Source: JBCBZH01 sp039815415 | GTDB lineage: Bacteria; Bacteroidota; Rhodothermia; Rhodothermales; Rubricoccaceae | NCBI GenBank assembly: GCA_039815415.1 | Contig: JBCBZH010000168.1 | Location: 1 to 9,464 of the forward strand | Reading direction: 5' to 3' | DNA length: 9,464 nt | In this document: positions 5,543-9,464 of the stretch, in pieces | How positions within the stretch are numbered: position 1 is the first letter of the stretch | Layout of the letters: the number at the start of each line of letters is the position of its first letter | Translations under genes and position numbers: made by a program | Notes under the pieces: model-generated | The model's database searches: none | The model's input: only the letters and a program-made list of their open reading frames with translations | Told to the model about the DNA's origin: nothing

Positions 5543-6472
5543 ATGAACTGGCTTGGTCTTCATCACCTTGATATCGTCCTTGCGATAGCCGAGCAAGGCA
5601 CGGTCACGGAGGCGGCACGTGCCTTGTTCATCTCGCAGCCGGCAGCATCGGCCCGTCTCAAGGAAGCCGAGGTGAGAGCAGGGACCGCCCTTTTTAGGCG
5701 CGCTGGGCGGACGTTGGTACCGACCCCAGCCGGTGAGCGCGTCTGCCGGGCTGCTCGTAGTGTTCAGGATGAACTCGCTCGTGCGCGCCGAGCCGTTGAA
5801 GCGCTCGCCGCCGGACGCGTCGGCACAGTTCGTGTCGCTGCCGAGTGCTATTCGTGCTACCACTGGCTCCCTGGGGCCGTCGCTCGCTTTTCAGCCACCC
5901 ACTCCGACGTCGAGGTAGAGGTTGAGGCAGCCGATGTTCGCGAGCCGACTGAGGCGGTCCACGACGGGCACATCGACGTGTACTTGGTGGCTACGTTCCT
6001 GCAGGACCACAGCGGCGCTTCGGGACTTGTCTTCGACCCGCTGTTCGAGGACGAGATGGTAGCCGTCGTACCTCCCGACCATCCTTGGGCTGACCGCTCG
6101 TTCGTCGAGGCTGACGACTTTCGGGATGAGCACCTCATCGTTCACACTCGTCATGCGGCTGATTCCGATATCTACCGCCGAGTCCTGACTCCTTCTGGCG
6201 TCCGGCCCCGTCGCACGACAGCGTTCCCATCTCAGACTCAGACGTCGCTTGAGATGGTTCGCTCCGGCCTCGCGGTGACTGTGATGGCTGAGTGGGCCAT
6301 TGGCCCCTCTCTAGATGGCCGTGCACTGAAGACGGTTCGGGTTACGCCCGCCGGCCTAAGCCGTCAGTGGGGTGCTCTTTGGAAGCCCAACACCGCTCAA
6401 CCTTATGTCGCGGCGTTCGTTGAGGCGCTGGCTCGTGGCTTCGTGGCTGATGGATCCGCGAGACAGGCGTAG
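5543..6472 (+). CDS. LysR-family transcriptional regulator, MetR-like
   Basis: 309 residues, the normal length for the family. The N-terminal winged helix-turn-helix covers about residues 5-64 (LDIVLAIAEQGTVTEAARAL, SQPAASARLKEAE, FRR, PTPAGE). The effector domain starts with VRVAAECYSCYHWLPGAV (97-113), which matches the MetR signature ECHSC..WL as I recall it. Further similarities are DVYLVATF, LFEDEMVAVVPPDHPWA, DIYRRVLTPSGVRP and the LEMVRSGLAVTVMAEWA run. MetR proteins sense homocysteine and control methionine genes; whether this one does is unknown. It stands divergent to the decarboxylase, so that gene is the most likely target and autoregulation is likely (family knowledge). ATG 5543 is the first good start; no strong Shine-Dalgarno precedes it. 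Confidence 0.9.
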   Translation: MNWLGLHHLDIVLAIAEQGTVTEAARALFISQPAASARLKEAEVRAGTALFRRAGRTLVPTPAGERVCRAARSVQDELARARRAVEALAAGRVGTVRVAAECYSCYHWLPGAVARFSATHSDVEVEVEAADVREPTEAVHDGHIDVYLVATFLQDHSGASGLVFDPLFEDEMVAVVPPDHPWADRSFVEADDFRDEHLIVHTRHAADSDIYRRVLTPSGVRPRRTTAFPSQTQTSLEMVRSGLAVTVMAEWAIGPSLDGRALKTVRVTPAGLSRQWGALWKPNTAQPYVAAFVEALARGFVADGSARQA

Positions 6473-6489
6473 GAGCGGGGATGTCTCGC
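6458..6489 (+). terminator. Weak inverted repeat across the LysR stop
   Basis: GCGAGACA (6458-6465) and TGTCTCGC (6482-6489) are a perfect 8-bp inverted repeat with a 16-nt loop that contains the TAG stop (6470-6472). There is no T tract after it. It may end transcription or be chance. Confidence 0.25.
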
Positions 6490-6944
6490 AATACACGCGA
6501 CTCCGTCAGGCGCTCTTTCGGGAAGCAATCCAGAACGTAGCTCACCGGTCATATCAGTACACCCCTTCGGGAATCTATGGAGCAGCGGCTACGATAGGCC
6601 CCCCACAGCAACTTGAGGACGGCAGTGGCAACCTGGACATCAAAGGCATCAGGGCGTAGAGTAGTGTGGCGGGTGTGGACTGTCTCCATCTACTGCACTC
6701 CCCCCAATCTGGACTCTCGGGGTGGAAGAGAGAGTGGTGGGCGTCCTTCCAATCCCGCACGCGCATGAGCCTTGGCAGCAACTCTACGTCGAACGTTGGG
6801 CTTGCTCGGCGTCGTTGAGCCGCGCGAAGAAGTACGCGTGGACCCCGAGGTGGAAGAGCCAGCGATCGGGGACATGAGAGCGTTCATCGGCAGAAGCTGC
6901 CGAGAGCCTGGAGCCCCGGCGACGCCCCGCGCGTAGGTTCGCCC
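6473..6944. other. Gene-poor region; possible degraded gene remnant
   Basis: 472 bp with no convincing gene. The first 180 bp are lower in GC (33 of 60 bases in 6481-6540). Open frames on both strands are short and their peptides look like chance. One exception is on the minus strand about 6787-6860, which reads LFHLGVHAYFFARLNDAE before a stop at 6786-6784. It looks like a helical piece of a real protein (TPR-like, or the C-terminal part of large sigma-factor-like proteins), with no start of its own outside the NUDIX gene. A 7-bp hairpin TCGGCAG-AAG-CTGCCGA lies at 6887-6903, with no T run after it. No tRNA or other RNA gene was recognised. Confidence 0.4.
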
Positions 6945-7607
6945 ATGACACTCGAAGCTCTCGCCGCAAGTCTCCGCCAGCGCCTCGCCAGCCCGTTGCC
7001 CGGCCCGGCAGCGCACGCGGAGATGGCGCCGCTGGGCCGGGACCCCGACCTCTCGGTTCTGGATCCAGAAGGGAAGAACGGACGGCTCGCGGCGACGCTC
7101 GTGTTGTTCTACCCGGGTCCCTACGCCAGCCCGATGTTCGTGCTGACCGAGCGGCAGGCGACCCTGCGGGACCACAGCGGCCAGATCTCGCTTCCTGGCG
7201 GGCGCCGCGATGGCGACGAGACCGCCGAAGAGACGGCTCGTCGCGAGGCCTTCGAAGAGGTCGGCGTGGACCCCGACGCCCTGGATGTGCTGGGGCGCCT
7301 GTCTCCGCTCTACATCCCGCCCTCTGGGTTTTCCGTCACGCCGGTCGTAGCCGTGGTGGCGGAGCGGCCACCGTTCACGCCGCAGGAGGCGGAAGTGGCT
7401 GCGCTGCTGGAAGTGCCTCTGGCAGACCTGCTGGATCCAGCCTCCCGACGGTCCAGCCGACGGTCCGTGCGGGGCGGTGCGTTCGATGTGCCCTACTTCG
7501 AGTTGGCGAACCGAGACGTGTGGGGCGCAACGGCCATGATGCTCGCCGAGCTGGCGATTCTCGTGCAGGAGGCGATGGGCTACAGCTCGACGGCCTCGAC
7601 GCCGTAG
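6945..7607 (+). CDS. NUDIX hydrolase, probable CoA pyrophosphatase (NudL/YeaB type)
   Basis: 220 residues, ATG 6945. The enzyme would split coenzyme A (or oxidised/acyl CoA) into 4'-phosphopantetheine and 3',5'-ADP, with Mg2+ or Mn2+. The complete NUDIX box lies at 86-108: GRRDGDE, then RREAFEEVGV, matching G-x5-E-x7-RE-U-x-EE-x-G-U, with Glu101, Glu104 and Glu105 as metal ligands. Directly before it, VLTERQATLRDHSGQISLPGG (66-86) fits the CoA-pyrophosphatase signature LLTxRxxxLRxHxGQxxxPGG, which separates this group from other NUDIX enzymes. Downstream YIPPSGFSVTPVV (103 onward in the C-terminal half) also fits. Its 3' end overlaps the convergent hydrolase gene by 28 bp. No Shine-Dalgarno is visible. 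One copy of the iterated motif lies near its 3' end. Confidence 0.92.
   Translation: MTLEALAASLRQRLASPLPGPAAHAEMAPLGRDPDLSVLDPEGKNGRLAATLVLFYPGPYASPMFVLTERQATLRDHSGQISLPGGRRDGDETAEETARREAFEEVGVDPDALDVLGRLSPLYIPPSGFSVTPVVAVVAERPPFTPQEAEVAALLEVPLADLLDPASRRSSRRSVRGGAFDVPYFELANRDVWGATAMMLAELAILVQEAMGYSSTASTP
7547..7557 (+). repeat. Iterated motif copy inside the NUDIX gene
   Basis: CGAGCTGGCGA, read as Glu-Leu-Ala (AELAI). It is the first exact copy after the motif-free stretch that begins at 3813. Confidence 0.55.
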
Positions 7608-8368
7608 CCGCCTTTAGCTCCCATCTCGACGAATGCGGCTGGCGCGCCCGTCGAGTGGTAGAACAAGAGCAGGTTGCCGGTTTCGGCAGCCTCGGCAGCG
7701 AGCTGGTCCCGCCACGCTTGTGACACCGCGCCGTCTACATCGTACTTGGCCTGGAAACGGCGGGAGACCTGACCCGGCGTGCCCATGATGTCGCCTCCGT
7801 AGATCACAGCCAGATCTCCCGATGCGATCCGAAGGAGCTGATGGCATCCGGTGTGGCCGCCCGTCACCTGGTACGCCACGCGCCCCAGCTCGCCATCGCC
7901 ATCGACCTCAACGAGCTGCCCCTCACGGTCCAGCGTGTCCACTACCAGGTCCCGCGCCCGTTCGGATTCATCCCGGTAGCCGTCCGCCGTCAGCTCGCCG
8001 CCCTGGACGATGTACTCAGCATTGGGAAACGTCGGTCCCCAGTCTGCACCGATGGAGGCGATGGCACCGCCGGAATGGTCGAAGTGGAAGTGGGAGAGCC
8101 ATACCCGGTCGATGGCCTCGCGCGAGACCCCGTGGCGAGCCAGCCCTTCGGCGAGGAACTCGGTTCCCCGGCCCTCGGCCCACTCGCCCAGCCCGCAGTC
8201 GATCAGCAGCGTCTCGTCCGGTGTGCGGACCAGGAACGGCGTCACCGAAATGAACAGCGTGCCGGGTGGGGGAGGCGCGCCATCGGCAGCCGGAACAAAG
8301 CGCTTGTCCAGCCCAACCGTGAAGCGCCCCTCGGGCAGCGCGTGGAGTTCGAGGTCGCCGTAGATCAA
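7580..8368 (-). CDS. Metallo-beta-lactamase-fold hydrolase
   Basis: 262 residues, beginning with a TTG codon at 8368-8366 (MIYGDLELHAL when initiated). No better ATG or GTG lies nearby; the first strand of the fold starts within a few residues, so the start fits. The dinuclear metal site is complete: HFHFDH (His93, His95, Asp97, His98), His172 in TGGHTGCHQ, Asp193 in YGGDIMG, and His238 in FYHSTG. These mark a hydrolase with two metal ions, usually Zn2+. The layout SHFHFDHSGG and GGHTGCHQ resembles AiiA/YtnP-type lactonases and other small-ester hydrolases, but substrate cannot be assigned. There is no signal peptide, so it is likely cytoplasmic. Its last 28 bp overlap the convergent NUDIX gene. 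It lies downstream of phoH on the same strand across 78 bp with an inverted motif pair. Confidence 0.88.
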   Translation of the reverse strand: MIYGDLELHALPEGRFTVGLDKRFVPAADGAPPPPGTLFISVTPFLVRTPDETLLIDCGLGEWAEGRGTEFLAEGLARHGVSREAIDRVWLSHFHFDHSGGAIASIGADWGPTFPNAEYIVQGGELTADGYRDESERARDLVVDTLDREGQLVEVDGDGELGRVAYQVTGGHTGCHQLLRIASGDLAVIYGGDIMGTPGQVSRRFQAKYDVDGAVSQAWRDQLAAEAAETGNLLLFYHSTGAPAAFVEMGAKGGYGVEAVEL

Positions 8369-8394
8369 GAGGAGGCGTGAAACGTGAGTCAGGG

Positions 8395-8427
8395 CGCCAG
8401 CTCGAAGCGCTGTCCGTCGAGCTGGCG
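8395..8427 (-). terminator. Inverted pair of the iterated motif; hairpin after phoH
   Basis: CGCCAGCTCGA (8395-8405) and TCGAGCTGGCG (8417-8427) form a perfect 11-bp inverted repeat around an 11-nt loop. It begins 19 bp after the phoH stop. The arrangement repeats the one at 811-847: same 11-base core, short loop, similar distance from the stop. No T run follows on the minus strand (CCCTGACTCACG), so a classical U-tract terminator is not shown. Terminator role is inference from position. Confidence 0.55.
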
Positions 8428-8446
8428 AGGCGCCATTCGGGAGAGG

Positions 8447-9412
8447 CTATTCCCCGTGAGCGTTCTCGTAGGCGGCGATGATGTCCTTCACCAGCTTGTG
8501 CCGGACCACGTCCTCGCGGCCAAAGTCGATGAAGCCGATGCCGTCCACGCCCTCGAGGATGGCGCGGGCCTGGATGAGTCCGGAGGCACCTCGGTTGGGA
8601 AGGTCCGTCTGCGTCACGTCGCCCGTGACGATGGCGCGGCTCCCGGCGCCGAGGCGCGTCAGGAACATCTTCATCTGGGCCTGGGTGGCGTTCTGGGCCT
8701 CGTCGAGAATGACAAACGCCGAGTTGAGCGTCCGGCCGCGCATGTACGCCAGCGGCACAATCTCGACGATCCCTCGGTCCGCGTAGCCCGCCAGCTTGTC
8801 GCGCTCGATCATGTCTTCGAGCGCGTCGTAGAGCGGGCGCAGGTACGGGTCCACCTTGTCGCGCAGGTTGCCCGGCAGGAAGCCCAGGCTTTCGCCGGCC
8901 TCCACCGCTGGTCGTGCCAGCACGATCTTCTTGACCTGACGGCTTTTCAGGGCGCTCACCGCCAGCGCGACCGCCGTGTAGGTCTTACCGGTGCCTGCAG
9001 GCCCGAGGGCGAACACGATGTCGTTCTGGCGAGCGGCCTCCACGAGACGGGTTTGCCCCGGCGTCTTCGGCTTGACCGTCCCGCCAGACGGCGTGAACAG
9101 GATCGCATCCTGGCCGCCCTGGGTCATCAGGCCCTGGCCCACCCGCCCGAGGTCGAGCACCGTGTCGACGTCGTTTTCGGTCAGGTTGCCATTGCGGTTC
9201 AAGATGACCACCAGCTCGCCGAGGACGCGCTCGATGCGGTCCACCTGCTCCTCCGGGCCGTCCAGCTTGACCATGTCCCCGCGCGCCACGACGCGCGTGT
9301 CCGCGAACGCCGATTCGATCTTGCGGAGGTACACATCGTTGAAGCCGAACAGCAGGAGCGGTTCGGCGCCGTCGATGGTGAGGGTGCGTTGGATAGGGGG
9401 CGTGTCGGACAA
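8447..9412 (-). CDS. phoH: PhoH-family ATPase (PhoH/YbeZ)
   Basis: 321 residues, TTG start at 9412-9410; no in-frame ATG, GTG or TTG is seen in the bases upstream, and the N-terminus (QRTLTIDGAEPLLLFGFNDVYLRKIE) fits PhoH. Residues about 10-75 form the KH-like N-terminal domain. The ATPase domain holds Walker A GPAGTGKT (137-144), Walker B VILDEAQ (234-240) and GDVTQTDLP (264-272). RPAVEAGESLGFLPG (167-181) and YLRPLYDAL (190-198) are other family hallmarks. PhoH/YbeZ is an ATP-binding protein linked to RNA metabolism and often found next to the ybeY endoribonuclease gene, but here ybeY is not downstream; a hydrolase gene is. It is cytoplasmic. GC is high (39 of 60 bases in one spot count). 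It has only near-copies of the iterated motif. Confidence 0.95.
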   Translation of the reverse strand: MSDTPPIQRTLTIDGAEPLLLFGFNDVYLRKIESAFADTRVVARGDMVKLDGPEEQVDRIERVLGELVVILNRNGNLTENDVDTVLDLGRVGQGLMTQGGQDAILFTPSGGTVKPKTPGQTRLVEAARQNDIVFALGPAGTGKTYTAVALAVSALKSRQVKKIVLARPAVEAGESLGFLPGNLRDKVDPYLRPLYDALEDMIERDKLAGYADRGIVEIVPLAYMRGRTLNSAFVILDEAQNATQAQMKMFLTRLGAGSRAIVTGDVTQTDLPNRGASGLIQARAILEGVDGIGFIDFGREDVVRHKLVKDIIAAYENAHGE

Positions 9413-9464
9413 GCGAAAGGTGGAAATCGGACGGGAAGCAACGCACAGGCTGGGCTCCAGTTCA
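9413..9464. other. Upstream region of phoH
   Basis: 52 bp before the phoH start, cut by the window edge. On the minus strand the leader (CCACCTTTCGC before TTG) has no Shine-Dalgarno. No promoter could be assigned. Confidence 0.3.

Noticed and set aside
6887..6903. Hairpin TCGGCAG-AAG-CTGCCGA as a terminator
   Set aside because: No T run on either side and no gene ends next to it; may be chance in GC-rich DNA.
6690..7175. Minus-strand frame of 161 codons before and under the NUDIX gene
   Set aside because: Overlaps the NUDIX gene from its start into the catalytic half on the other strand; Ser/Arg-rich with no motif.

Overview
The window is high-GC bacterial DNA. Single 60-base spot counts run from about 65 to 72% GC in the SDR, NUDIX and phoH genes, and about 55 to 57% in the 4.0-6.7 kb part. 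Genes are tightly packed with convergent overlaps and one ATGA stop/start overlap. Most starts lack a clear purine Shine-Dalgarno sequence, and the two paralogous secreted-protein genes have pyrimidine-rich leaders instead. Together with phoH and many small secreted proteins this would fit a high-GC member of the Bacteroidota/Rhodothermota side of the tree. That placement is an inference; no marker gene here settles it.

Layout. (1) 1-1514, minus strand: two tandem paralogous secreted proteins, each with a signal peptide, a small N-terminal domain, an acidic Asp-Pro/Glu-Pro repeat tract and a Cys-containing tail ending near a DPWE motif. The first runs off the left edge almost at its stop. (2) 1688-2955, plus strand: a YdfG-like short-chain dehydrogenase (GTG start) and a small exported protein of an unnamed family. 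(3) 2949-3934, minus strand: a GNAT acetyltransferase and a lipocalin-like exported protein, translationally coupled. (4) 4019-6472: a PLP-dependent group II decarboxylase and a MetR-like LysR regulator, divergent and only 33 bp apart, followed by about 470 bp without a convincing gene. (5) 6945-8368: a NUDIX CoA pyrophosphatase and a metallo-beta-lactamase-fold hydrolase, convergent and overlapping by 28 bp. (6) 8447-9412, minus strand: phoH.

The most unusual signal is a short non-palindromic iterated motif, TCGAGCTGGCGA. Its 10-base core CGAGCTGGCG occurs 13 times on the two strands, five of these as the exact 12-mer. Copies lie in genes in different reading frames and in most intergenic gaps. 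Twice they form a tight inverted pair 16-19 bp after a stop codon (811-847 after the secreted-protein gene, 8395-8427 after phoH). Many dispersed copies, non-palindromic, with inverted pairs at gene ends, is the pattern known for DNA uptake sequences of Neisseriaceae and Pasteurellaceae. I propose, as a hypothesis, that this is an uptake-like or other genome-wide signal of this lineage.

The motif is absent as an exact copy from 3813 to 7546. This stretch contains the decarboxylase/LysR pair and the gene-poor DNA beside it, which also looks lower in GC, so the module may have been acquired recently. The other genes look like independent housekeeping or envelope functions: CoA turnover, 3-hydroxy acid redox, RNA-related ATPase, N-acetylation. 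No single pathway joins them.
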